Origin: an uncultured Veillonella sp.
GTDB lineage: Bacteria; Bacillota; Negativicutes; Veillonellales; Veillonellaceae
Assembly (NCBI RefSeq): GCF_938010505.1
Contig: NZ_CALLVP010000109.1
Span: 1-31,307, forward strand
Reading direction: 5' to 3'
DNA length: 31,307 nucleotides
Made by a program: the position numbers and the translations under genes. The notes under the pieces are model-generated. The model made no database searches. It was not told the DNA's origin and saw nothing but the letters and a program-made list of their open reading frames with translations. This document shows positions 23,463 to 31,307 of this stretch, piece by piece (positions within the stretch are counted from its first letter, which is position 1; the number at the start of each line of letters is the position of its first letter).

Positions 23463-24308
23463 CTATTTCAGTTGAGGGTCAATTGACATCTCTCCACTAG
23501 TCTCCGTTTGTTTATAATCCTCAATATCCGTAGTTCCTTTTGGGAACACAAAGATACGTTGTTGTTTGAAATATGGATCGTCGTAAACTGCTGCAGACAA
23601 GTGGAAGGCAGCTTTTAAATTATCTGCAGTGAGCACATCTCGCGGCGTTCCTACACCAACGATGCGACCATCGCTTATCAAGACGAGCTTAGTGCAATAT
23701 TTGGCAGCTAATTCTAAGTCATGAACGACGATTAAAATCGTTTTGCCTTCGTCACATAATCTGCGCCCCTCATGAAAGATATCGTCAGCATATACTAGAT
23801 CGAGAGCAGCCGTCGGCTCATCTAGTAATAGGACCTCTGTTTGTTGTGCCAAAGCCTTTGCTAAGAATACCCGTTGTCGTTCACCACCACTCAAAGATTG
23901 TACGGACCGATGTCGCAAGTGATACACGCCCACCTCTTTCATAGCCTGTTCAACGATAACTTTATCTTCAGGGCCTTCTTGTTCCCACCATTTCAAATAA
24001 GGATAACGAGCGGTCATCACAATATCGATGGCTTCATAATCGAAGGAAACATTGACGGACTGCTGCATATACGCCACATGATGAGCGATTTCCTTGTCGC
24101 TCAAAGAAGCGATGCTTTTACCATCCCAGAAAATATCTCCACCAGATGTAGGATAAAGGCCACGCAATGCTTTTAACAACGTTGTTTTACCAGAGCCATT
24201 AGGGCCGATAATGCCTACGAACTCGCCCCGGTCAATAGCAAAGGATGCCTCTTTTACAATGGTTGTGTCTCCTAATGTGACAGATAGAGATTGAACATCT
24301 AGTTTCAT
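23463..24308 (-). CDS. ABC transporter ATP-binding protein, FecE/BtuD/HmuV type
   Basis: 281 residues. Walker A GPNGSGKTT (about 36-44), Q-loop YMQQSV, signature LSGGERQRV, Walker B LLLDEPTAALD and switch His in VVHDLELA identify an iron-siderophore/heme/B12-type importer ATPase. A C-terminal extension of about 30 residues after the usual end (from FKQQRIFVFPKG on) is polar. Its ATG overlaps the permease stop by one base. Two copies of this subunit would drive the FecCD-type permease. The ligand cannot be distinguished from the ATPase alone. Confidence 0.92.
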   Translation of the reverse strand: MKLDVQSLSVTLGDTTIVKEASFAIDRGEFVGIIGPNGSGKTTLLKALRGLYPTSGGDIFWDGKSIASLSDKEIAHHVAYMQQSVNVSFDYEAIDIVMTARYPYLKWWEQEGPEDKVIVEQAMKEVGVYHLRHRSVQSLSGGERQRVFLAKALAQQTEVLLLDEPTAALDLVYADDIFHEGRRLCDEGKTILIVVHDLELAAKYCTKLVLISDGRIVGVGTPRDVLTADNLKAAFHLSAAVYDDPYFKQQRIFVFPKGTTDIEDYKQTETSGEMSIDPQLK

Positions 24309-25345
24309 TAGGCCCCTCCTTTACGACGCAAGCGATGAAGTAAATATAGAAAATATGGTGCCCCTAATAGAGCCGTCATGATACCTACGCGAATCTCAAC
24401 TGGCTGGGCAATAACGCGACCTAATGTATCACAGAATACGAGGAATAGTGCGCCTCCAACGGCCGCCATAGGCAATAGTATTCGATGATCTGGCCCTACT
24501 AAGATACGCACAATATGTGGTACCACAAGACCTACAAAGCCAATAGAACCACTGACGCACACCGCAGTAGCAGTAACGACAGATGCCAAAAACAGGAATA
24601 ACATGCGGTACACCATAACAGGCAAACCCAAGGCACGTGCCTCTGTATCGCCAAGGACAAGTACGTTGAGGTGACGACCGAGCATCATCAAAATGACACT
24701 ACCCGTCATGATAGGTCCTACCGCCAATAGAACATGGTCCCATCGACGATAATCGAGGCCACCTACCATCCAGAATAAAAATTCCCGCAAGCGATATTCA
24801 TTAATCATCGTCAAGATACCCGATGTAAAAGCACCGAGAAGCATACTAACAGCAACCCCTGCTAGCAACAATGTAGTCGTGTCGAGTTTGTTATTACGCC
24901 ACGTTAAGAGAATCGTAATCCCAACGGATACAAAGGCCCCTACAAAGGCAAAAGCAGGCATGTAAAACATACCGAGAGATGTCACGCCAAGAGCAATGGC
25001 AATAACGGCGCCGAGAGATGCCCCTGCGGATACACCCATAATACCTGGATCCGCCAAAGGGTTTGAGAAAACGCCTTGCATAACGGCGCCAGCGATTGCC
25101 AAGGCACCGCCTACGAGCAGTCCGATGATAAGGCGTGGCATGCGGATAAACCACAGTACCGCCTCTTGTTCAGCAGAAATAGGTTCAGTAAAACTCACTG
25201 GTATGCCCATACCATTCAAAATACTTTGGACGCCCCCTCCAATAGGAATCATAATGGCCCCTACATGGAGTGCCAATAAGCTCACTATACATAGCAATAC
25301 CCCAATCAGAGTGATCGCCATGATGCGTTGTGTCTGTTTAGTCAT
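24308..25345 (-). CDS. FecCD-family ABC permease (BtuC/HmuU type)
   Basis: 345 residues with about ten membrane segments, starting ITLIGVLLCIVSLLALHVGA. Family motifs are RMPRLIIGLLVGGALAIAGAVMQGVFSNPLADPGIMGVSAGASLGAV (about 69-115), LGDTEARALGLPV, and GSIGFVGLVVPHIVRILVGPDHR near the coupling region. As the single permease of the locus it probably forms a homodimer. Its ATG overlaps the preceding binding-protein gene by 8 bases, with AAGGA upstream. It probably imports heme, corrinoid or ferric chelate delivered by one or both binding lipoproteins. Confidence 0.93.
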   Translation of the reverse strand: MTKQTQRIMAITLIGVLLCIVSLLALHVGAIMIPIGGGVQSILNGMGIPVSFTEPISAEQEAVLWFIRMPRLIIGLLVGGALAIAGAVMQGVFSNPLADPGIMGVSAGASLGAVIAIALGVTSLGMFYMPAFAFVGAFVSVGITILLTWRNNKLDTTTLLLAGVAVSMLLGAFTSGILTMINEYRLREFLFWMVGGLDYRRWDHVLLAVGPIMTGSVILMMLGRHLNVLVLGDTEARALGLPVMVYRMLFLFLASVVTATAVCVSGSIGFVGLVVPHIVRILVGPDHRILLPMAAVGGALFLVFCDTLGRVIAQPVEIRVGIMTALLGAPYFLYLLHRLRRKGGA

Positions 25346-26291
25346 GAGAATTCCTTTCTAATTGAGGATACACAGTATACATAATGGCTAGCATCGCTTC
25401 GCCAATATGCTGATTCATAGTATATAAGTACGCTGCCGGTAAGGGCTTAACGTGATTTTCCTTGATAGCAGGTAGATTTTGAAAGGCCGGATTTTTTAAA
25501 TATCGATCCGCCAAATTCTTATCCATTCCCTTATAGGAAGGAATAAAGATATAGTCTGGATTCATGGCTAACACCCGTTCCTCCCCAAAGGGTATGTGCG
25601 GTGGTAAGCCAATCCGATCAGGTGCATTATAGATACTCATATAGTGACACATATCATCAAAAAGGCTTCCTGTTCCCGTATATCCGTCCATAGATGATAC
25701 AAAGAGAACCGTCTTGCGTTGCTCAATTGGAATAGATTCTGCTAGGTGCTTTATTTCATCTATTTCACGATGAATCTTCCGAATGTAAAAGCTACCCTTT
25801 TCATCTTCGCCGATAATATGAGCAATATCCATCACATTCTGAATCACTCCGTCCACCGTAGAAGGGGTAGGTACCACAACAGTGGCTATACCCATGTGCC
25901 GTAAGCCATAGATAACATCAGCCGATATATAATCTGGCGCTATAACGAGATCCGGTTTCAAGGCTATGATTTTCTCCAAAGGATACGAACTCAACACTGG
26001 TTTTACCAGCTTTGCGCGCTTTGCCTCTAGCGAATATTCCTCATAGGTAGACAATTTATTAATGCCTGCTAAACGTTCTGGTTCTATAAGTCCTAATAAA
26101 ATTGTGTCGAACGCAGAAGACAGTGATAAAATCCGTTTTGGATGCTCTGGAACAGCAACTTGAACACCATCATGACTGTCAACATAACGAGTATATGGCA
26201 TTACATTTGCCTCCGATTGAGGTCCACAACCCGCTATACATACACAAAGGAGTATCATCAAACATATGAAAAATCCAATTTTCTTGTTCAT
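25338..26291 (-). CDS. Periplasmic binding lipoprotein, FepB/BtuF type (first copy)
   Basis: 317 residues; lipobox CIAGC (Cys about 22) after a hydrophobic N-terminus. The binding-protein fold is shown by VAVPEHPKRILSLSSAFDTILLGL, LKPDLVIAPDYISADVIYGLRHMGIATVVVPTPSTVDGV and MNPDYIFIPSYKGMDKNL. AAGGAG lies 7 bases before the ATG, and the start is only 43 bases after the upstream receptor stop with no terminator between. It shares the family but not close sequence with the second lipoprotein at 15891. Its position directly between a receptor and the permease makes it the primary periplasmic carrier. Confidence 0.9.
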   Translation of the reverse strand: MNKKIGFFICLMILLCVCIAGCGPQSEANVMPYTRYVDSHDGVQVAVPEHPKRILSLSSAFDTILLGLIEPERLAGINKLSTYEEYSLEAKRAKLVKPVLSSYPLEKIIALKPDLVIAPDYISADVIYGLRHMGIATVVVPTPSTVDGVIQNVMDIAHIIGEDEKGSFYIRKIHREIDEIKHLAESIPIEQRKTVLFVSSMDGYTGTGSLFDDMCHYMSIYNAPDRIGLPPHIPFGEERVLAMNPDYIFIPSYKGMDKNLADRYLKNPAFQNLPAIKENHVKPLPAAYLYTMNQHIGEAMLAIMYTVYPQLERNSHD

Positions 26292-26334
26292 GATGATACT
26301 CCTTGTATAGTTCTAATTAGTGATTACATAAAGA

Positions 26335-28320
26335 CTAGAATTTTTGAGTATAGCTGAGTTGGTAATTAAATGGTTCATCCCAGTATTCCCAGTCACCGTT
26401 GGAAATAACATTATGACGGTTTAACAAGTTACGTGCATCTAGCCGCAAGGATGAGTTTTCATTGAACTGATAGCCTACGTATGCATTCCAAGCTATAAGA
26501 TTTGGGTTTGTACCGCCATCGCGGTTCTTCATCCGTTTTGTTACAAAGTTGATGCTAGTACCTGCAGTCCAGGTTGAGCTATTGTAATGGATACCCCCTG
26601 TAAATTGCAATTTAGGGTTAGCTTGTTTCCAATAGGTCTTATCGATTTCTCGTTGTTTTGGATTAGAATACGATGCACCCACAGTCATTTTTAAGTGATC
26701 TGTTAATTTACGACCATATTGGGCTTCGATACCGACATTTCTATAGCGACCACCATTTACGCGAATCGTGTTTTTACCATTGCTATCCGGCTTCCAAGAG
26801 AAGAAATTTTTAAAGTCCATATAGAAGACAGCTACTTTCCAGCTATCTTTGTTGGTAATGTGCTTGTACCCTAATTCATAGTTCCAACCTTCTTCAGGTT
26901 TCAAATTACGACCACTGACAGTGGCATAGTCTTTATTGATTTTCTTGAAAGAATCGCTGAGATTTGGCATTCTAAAGGCTTTACCAACATTCATATATAT
27001 GGATGATTCCTTGTTGATACGATGTTGTAATTGGAACTGAGGAATTAATACGCGTTGATTTTTCACAGGATCTTTAATATCCGAGTAACGCAAGCCTAAA
27101 ATACTAGTCCATTTAGGATTAATTTGATAGGAGTATGTACCATAAACAGCATAACTATTGCGATGTGGATTTCCATAGTATGGACCCGATGTAGTACGAT
27201 ATGTTTCTCGTTTGCCAAGTACACCAGCAATTAAATAATCCTTGCCATCCCGGAAGTCCCATTCATGTTGTACGTCGAAACCATATTGACGAGCAATATA
27301 GTTGCTATCATTGACTGTAAAAGCTTTAGCACTATGCTTACGACTTTTACCATACAAATCCCTATCGTTATAAAAGATAGTAGCTGTAGTATTGCCATCT
27401 TTATAAATTAAAGACGCATTATTTTTAGTGTCTTTATAAGCATAGGTTGTAGAGTGAAGCTTTTGCTTAATAGGGTTCGTTTCCGTACTCAACTGTCCAA
27501 AAGAAGAATTACCTTCAAAGCGACTAAAGTTCAAGGTCACCTTATCATTTAATTTACCGCTCATAAATACACCTAAGGAATTTCCTTTGTTACGAGCTGT
27601 ATAATATTCATAGCCTCTAGCATAGGCGCCGATATCGGAGCGGATAGGGGTTTCTGGATCTTGAGCACCAAAGAAGTTACGTTCCACACCAATTAAGAAG
27701 CGAGGCGTGCCATAGTTAATTTTATAAGTTTGACGACCCATATTACCAAAACCTACCGTAGCAGAGCCCCCTTCTTTACTTGGAGTCTTAGTAATTACAT
27801 TGATAACACCACTCATAGCATCAGCGCCATATAAAGCAGAGGCTGCACCTTTTAATACTTCTATACGTTCAATAGAGCTAGTCGGAATAGAACTAAGGCC
27901 GCCCTTGCCATTGAGGTTCATCGGTACTCCATTCATGAGAATCAAGGATCCCCGTTCAAGGCCACGGATATTCACACGGCTATCCATAGCCCCATATTCA
28001 AGACCGGATGCACCATAGGAAAAAGACGTAATGCCTGGTACCATATTAACTGCATCAAATGCATTTTTAGCACCGCTATTAGCTAAGTCCTTTTGAGTAA
28101 TAACATCCATCGCAGCCGGCGTATCTAAATCTAAAAGAGCCATGCGATTTGCTGTTACGTTAATAGTATGGGTTTCAGATGCTCCGTTAGTTTCAGTAGA
28201 CACCGCTGTAGTTGATGTATCTACAGCTGTACTCACCTCTGCTGCATATCCATTCACAGATAACCCCATCAATGCTAATCCTACTAGTAAAGAAGTACGT
28301 CGCTTACTTTGTATTTTCAT
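26335..28320 (-). CDS. TonB-dependent outer-membrane receptor (operon-proximal)
   Basis: About 661 residues from MKIQSKRRTS. This ATG has GAGG 8 bases upstream and begins a proper signal peptide ending near GYAAE; the longer frame is not used. After a Thr/Ser-rich stretch comes a TonB-box-like HTINVTANR, then the plug: AMDVITQKDLANSGA, VNMVPGITSFSYG, DSRVNIRGLERG, SLILMNGVPMN, IERIEVLKGAASALYGADAMSGVINVITK. Barrel motifs FRMPNLSDSF and GRNLKPEEGWNYELGYK resemble FRAP/NPNL boxes, but I see no His between them as in HmuR. The C-terminus LSYTQKF ends in Phe as expected for BamA recognition. Its closest relative is the decayed copy directly upstream. Confidence 0.92.
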   Translation of the reverse strand: MKIQSKRRTSLLVGLALMGLSVNGYAAEVSTAVDTSTTAVSTETNGASETHTINVTANRMALLDLDTPAAMDVITQKDLANSGAKNAFDAVNMVPGITSFSYGASGLEYGAMDSRVNIRGLERGSLILMNGVPMNLNGKGGLSSIPTSSIERIEVLKGAASALYGADAMSGVINVITKTPSKEGGSATVGFGNMGRQTYKINYGTPRFLIGVERNFFGAQDPETPIRSDIGAYARGYEYYTARNKGNSLGVFMSGKLNDKVTLNFSRFEGNSSFGQLSTETNPIKQKLHSTTYAYKDTKNNASLIYKDGNTTATIFYNDRDLYGKSRKHSAKAFTVNDSNYIARQYGFDVQHEWDFRDGKDYLIAGVLGKRETYRTTSGPYYGNPHRNSYAVYGTYSYQINPKWTSILGLRYSDIKDPVKNQRVLIPQFQLQHRINKESSIYMNVGKAFRMPNLSDSFKKINKDYATVSGRNLKPEEGWNYELGYKHITNKDSWKVAVFYMDFKNFFSWKPDSNGKNTIRVNGGRYRNVGIEAQYGRKLTDHLKMTVGASYSNPKQREIDKTYWKQANPKLQFTGGIHYNSSTWTAGTSINFVTKRMKNRDGGTNPNLIAWNAYVGYQFNENSSLRLDARNLLNRHNVISNGDWEYWDEPFNYQLSYTQKF

Positions 28321-28381
28321 AACAAATTCCTCACTTAACACACATATACGTTCACACGATTTACATAAACTACATATTTGT

Positions 28382-28410
28382 ATTATTACATATTTATTAG
28401 GACCGTACAA
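28382..28410 (-). promoter_or_regulatory. Weak candidate promoter of the uptake operon
   Basis: On the minus strand TTGTAC (28410-28405), 17 bases, AATAAT (28387-28382), about 60 bases before the receptor ATG. No Fur-like box and no B12-box-like GCCACTG is seen in the 144-base gap. A C-rich/G-rich pair at 28430-28456 could form a weak hairpin ending the decayed gene. Confidence 0.3.
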
Positions 28411-28464
28411 AACCCATACCCCTACCGCTACTGCATTCTCGGGGGATTGTATCGTTAATACATA

Positions 28465-30398
28465 TTAAAATTTTTGTGTATAACTTAATTCATAATTGAA
28501 TGGTGCATCCCAGTATTCATAATCTCCATTGGATACCACATTATGACGATTCAAAAGATTACGTGCATCGAGGCGTAATATAGCATCTTTGTTAAAGTGA
28601 TACCCAACGTAAGCATTCCAAAGAGCAATGTTAGGATTCAAGCCGCCATCACGATTGCGCAAACGTTTGGTAACAAAGTTCAAAGATGTGCCTGCATCCC
28701 AAGTAGAGCTTTTATAATGAATGCCGGTTGTAAACTGTAACTTAGGAGCCGCTTGTTTCCAATAGGTTTCATTCATTTCCTTTTGTTTTGGATTAGAATA
28801 AGAACCACTTACACTCATTTTGAGTCGATCTGATAAATGTCTACTATACTCAGCTTCAATCCCAACATTGTGGAATTTACCACCGTTTACGCGAACGGTT
28901 GGGCGACCATTTTCATCAGGTTGCCATTGGAAGAAGTTCTTGAAGTCCATATAGAACACGTCCACCTTCCAGCTATCCTTCTTATTAAGACGTTTATAAC
29001 CTAATTCATAGTTCCAACCCTCTTCAGGCTTAAGATTTTTACCACTTACTGCTGTGTATTGGCGGTTCAGGCTACGGAATGAATCACTCAAGCTAGGCAT
29101 CGTGTAAGCTTTCCCTATATTTAAGTACATGGAGGAATCTTTATTGATGGTGTGCAACAATTGGAACTGAGGCGTTAACACATATTGGTCCTTAATAGGA
29201 TCCTAATGGCTGTATAACGCAAGCCCAAAATGGCAGTCCATTTGGGATTGATTTCACGAGAATAGCTACTGTACAACGCATAGGTATTACGATGAGGCCG
29301 TGTATACACAGGGGCCTGTGTGGCACGATAGGTTTCTTGCTTACCTGTAACACCGGCAATCAAATAATCCTTACCGCCTCTAAAGTCCCATTCATGTTGT
29401 ACATCTATACCATATTGACGAGCTACATAACTGGTTTCGGTCGGCTTGAACTGTTTAGCACTATGAACACGGCTTTCACCACGCATAGTACGGTCATTAT
29501 AAAACAATGTTCCCGTCGTATTATCATCTTTATAAATCAAAGATGCATTATTACGGTCATCCTTGTAATGATATGTCGTAGAATGACGAGCCTGTCTCAC
29601 AGGATTTCTTTCTGTACTAATCAAACCAAAGGAGGAACGGCTTTCAGCGCGAGTATAATTTAAGGTTATCTTATCTGAAAGCTTACCGCTCATGAACACA
29701 CCTAAGGAATTACCTTTATTGCGCGTAGTGTAGTAATCATAACCCTTGCGGCCTGTATAGTCATACCGCACCGGTGTAGATGGATCTTGAGTCCCCCAGT
29801 ATTTTCTATCGATACCAACGAGGAATCGATCAGTACCATAAGAAATATCAAATCTCTTGGAGCCTCGATTACCTACAGCTACCGTAGCAGAACCGCCCTC
29901 TTTTGACGGCGTTTTTGTAATAATATTTATAACGCCACCTAAAGCTTCTGCGCCATATAAGGTAGAGGCCGCCCCCTTTACAACTTCGATGCGCTCAATG
30001 GCACTGGTAGGTATAGAGCCAATTCCGCTCTTACCATTTAAGTTCATAGGTACACCGTTTACAAGAACAAGTGCACCGCGATCGAGACCACGAATATTCG
30101 TACGGCTATCCATGCCACCAAAATCGGCACCGCCAGCACCATAAGAATTTATTGTTACCCCTGGTACGGTCGCCACCGCATCAAAAGCAGTGGTAGCACC
30201 AGTATTTTTTAACTCCTCAGGTGTAATTACATTCATCGCTACAGGTGTGTCCAAATCTAGAAGGGCTGTGCGATTGGCGGTTACATTGATTACATTGGAC
30301 GACTCTTGATTCTAATTAGTTGTCATATCTACCGCATAACCATTTACACTCATACTAAGTAACGCCATCATTGTGGCCACATATACACGTTTATTCAT
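28465..30398 (-). pseudogene. Decayed TonB-dependent receptor, paralog of the downstream receptor
   Basis: Reading from ATG at 30398 gives a signal peptide (MNKRVYVATMMALLSMSVNG) that meets an in-frame TAG at 30314-30312, codon 29. The frame then continues through a TonB-box-like NVTANRTALLDLDTP and a full plug (DSRTNIRGLDRG, IERIEVVKGAASTLYGAEALGGVINIITK). Near 29203-29206 one base is missing relative to the paralog (RYTAI then an out-of-frame tail); restoring it yields KDPIKDQYVLTPQFQLL and a barrel ending LSYTQKF. Intact length would be about 644 residues, against about 661 for the neighbour. Two independent lesions argue for a true pseudogene, though silent-donor or sequence-error explanations remain open. 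Confidence 0.88.
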
Positions 30399-30480
30399 TT
30401 CATTCATCATCCTATATGTTTTATTAAAACTATGTTAATTCTGTTAATTTGTAGCCTCCGAACTACAGTGGGAATTTGGT

Positions 30481-30514
30481 TGTAGGGGATATGAACCTTC
30501 TCATATCCCCTACA
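30481..30514. terminator. Strong hairpin between tonB and the decayed receptor
   Basis: Perfect 14-bp arms (30481-30494 and 30501-30514) with a 6-base loop. It lies 50 bases after the tonB stop. Neither side has a proper T tract, so it may be a factor-assisted terminator, an mRNA stabiliser or an attenuating stem rather than a classical terminator. The rest of 30399-30563 holds only the decayed gene's leader (with AGGA) and a weak Fur-like sequence near 30555. Confidence 0.5.
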
Positions 30515-30563
30515 TAAACTGTAATCCATTTAATTCAATTTAGGCTCATTCCAAATATAATCA

Positions 30564-31307
30564 TTATTCAAGTTCATATCTTATATAAAAAACATCTGAT
30601 TTAGGCTCACCAGTTGTATTGGTAACCCCACCTGACCTAGCTGCAAGGGCAAGGGCATCATTATCAAGAAGGCTAGAGCCGCTACTCCCCTCAATTTCAG
30701 CACTTACATAATTACCTTCGCCATCAAAATAAACCCTAATAGTGACTGTCCCTGTAATACCTCTTCGTACAGCTTGTGCTGGCATGACTTTATTGGCATC
30801 TAATCTAGCACGATACCCCGAAATATCAAAGTACCCTGAACCTTCCGTATCACTAGTCCCAGGATTGCCTCCCTGTGTACCAGGGCCGTCATTTGCTTTA
30901 CCACCATTACCAATAGGTCCACCACCCGGGCCTGTTGTATCACCATCGCCGGGAACACCTACAGGATTATCTGTATTCCCATGTAGATTGATACTAGCGG
31001 CTTCATTGCCACCTAGATAAGGGTTAAGATTTTGCAAGCCCGGTGTCGGTTTTCCCGATAAATCCGGTAATACACTACCCGACTTACCGCCCGCAGCATT
31101 TTCTTTATCATCAGAGACCATTTTCTCTTGCTGTTTCTTCTCCTGCTCAGGAGGTTCCGGTTGCACCATGTCAAGATTGATGACCAAATCTTTCTTCGGC
31201 GTTTCTGGTGGTTTTATATGACCAAACCAATCGCCTACAACACCCCAATATACAAGATTTAATACCAATGCAGCTACGAAAGGAATTCCATATCGTTTGT
31301 CTACCAT
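30564..31307 (-). CDS. tonB: TonB family energy-transducing protein, start at window edge
   Basis: 247 residues visible. An N-terminal membrane helix (about 7-25, IPFVAALVLNLVYWGVVG) is followed by a short Pro/Glu/Lys stretch (KPPETPKKD, QPEPPEQEKKQQ), a long Gly/Asn/Pro-rich linker (about 70-160), and a C-terminal TonB domain: ARLDANKVMPAQAVRRGITGTVTIRVYFDGEGNYVSAEIEGSSGSSLLDNDALALAARS. It couples the proton-motive force to the receptors downstream. The glycine-rich linker replaces the usual long Pro-Lys/Pro-Glu spacer. The ATG coincides with the last bases of the window, so its ribosome site and any ExbB/ExbD genes would lie outside, and the gene might start further upstream. Confidence 0.85.
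   Translation of the reverse strand: MVDKRYGIPFVAALVLNLVYWGVVGDWFGHIKPPETPKKDLVINLDMVQPEPPEQEKKQQEKMVSDDKENAAGGKSGSVLPDLSGKPTPGLQNLNPYLGGNEAASINLHGNTDNPVGVPGDGDTTGPGGGPIGNGGKANDGPGTQGGNPGTSDTEGSGYFDISGYRARLDANKVMPAQAVRRGITGTVTIRVYFDGEGNYVSAEIEGSSGSSLLDNDALALAARSGGVTNTTGEPKSDVFYIRYELE

Noticed and set aside
28321..28464. Cobalamin riboswitch before the receptor/chelatase operon
   Set aside because: No B12-box (GCCACTG) is seen and the gap is only 144 bases, so there is no sequence support for B12-dependent control at this position.

Overview
The window looks like chromosomal DNA of a diderm anaerobic Firmicute (Negativicutes), most likely Veillonella or a close relative. The evidence is indirect. 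The DNA is AT-rich, with strong Gram-positive-style ribosome binding sites and a PerR-box-like site. It also carries an outer-membrane import apparatus (TonB, TonB-dependent receptors) and a fixCXAB electron-transfer cluster. Every convincing gene lies on the minus strand except one small ArsR-type regulator. No rRNA, tRNA, CRISPR array, transposase or phage gene is visible.

Layout, left to right. (1) 1-4936: a five-gene oligopeptide/nickel-type ABC importer transcribed leftward in the order permease, permease, lipoprotein, ATPase, ATPase. It is preceded by two Fur-box-like palindromes and by a pentanucleotide microsatellite that is itself an array of overlapping TATAAT hexamers. (2) 5062-5160: a terminator-like hairpin and a compact three-way-junction RNA fold. 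(3) 5168-6401: two tandem paralogous exported DUF4367-like proteins. (4) 6493-7251: a short-chain dehydrogenase with a palindromic operator over its promoter. (5) 7252-7671: a gene-free stretch with a degenerate duplication and a long terminator. (6) 7672-11249: fixC-fixX-fixA-fixB. (7) 11250-12104: a divergent regulatory region with a near-consensus PerR box and an ArsR-type regulator. (8) 12262-13584: a PLP-dependent aminotransferase. (9) 14000-31307: a large leftward metal-chelate uptake locus.

The uptake locus is the most interesting part. In transcription order it holds tonB, a decayed TonB-dependent receptor (one amber codon and one frameshift), an intact paralogous receptor, a FepB/BtuF-type lipoprotein, a FecCD permease, a FecE-type ATPase, ChlI-like and ChlD-like AAA+ chelatase subunits, a CobN/HmuS-family large chelatase subunit, a second binding lipoprotein and a second, unrelated receptor. 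Tight spacing from 28320 to 14000 suggests one operon. A complete three-subunit class I chelatase sits inside a TonB/ABC import operon with no cobalamin-synthesis gene nearby. My inference is an import-and-dechelation (or metal-exchange) pathway for a metallated tetrapyrrole such as heme, with corrinoid processing as the main alternative.

The Fur-like sites, the PerR-like box and the tetrapyrrole/metal import genes together suggest a region devoted to metal and redox homeostasis. All regulatory calls are pattern-based and untested.
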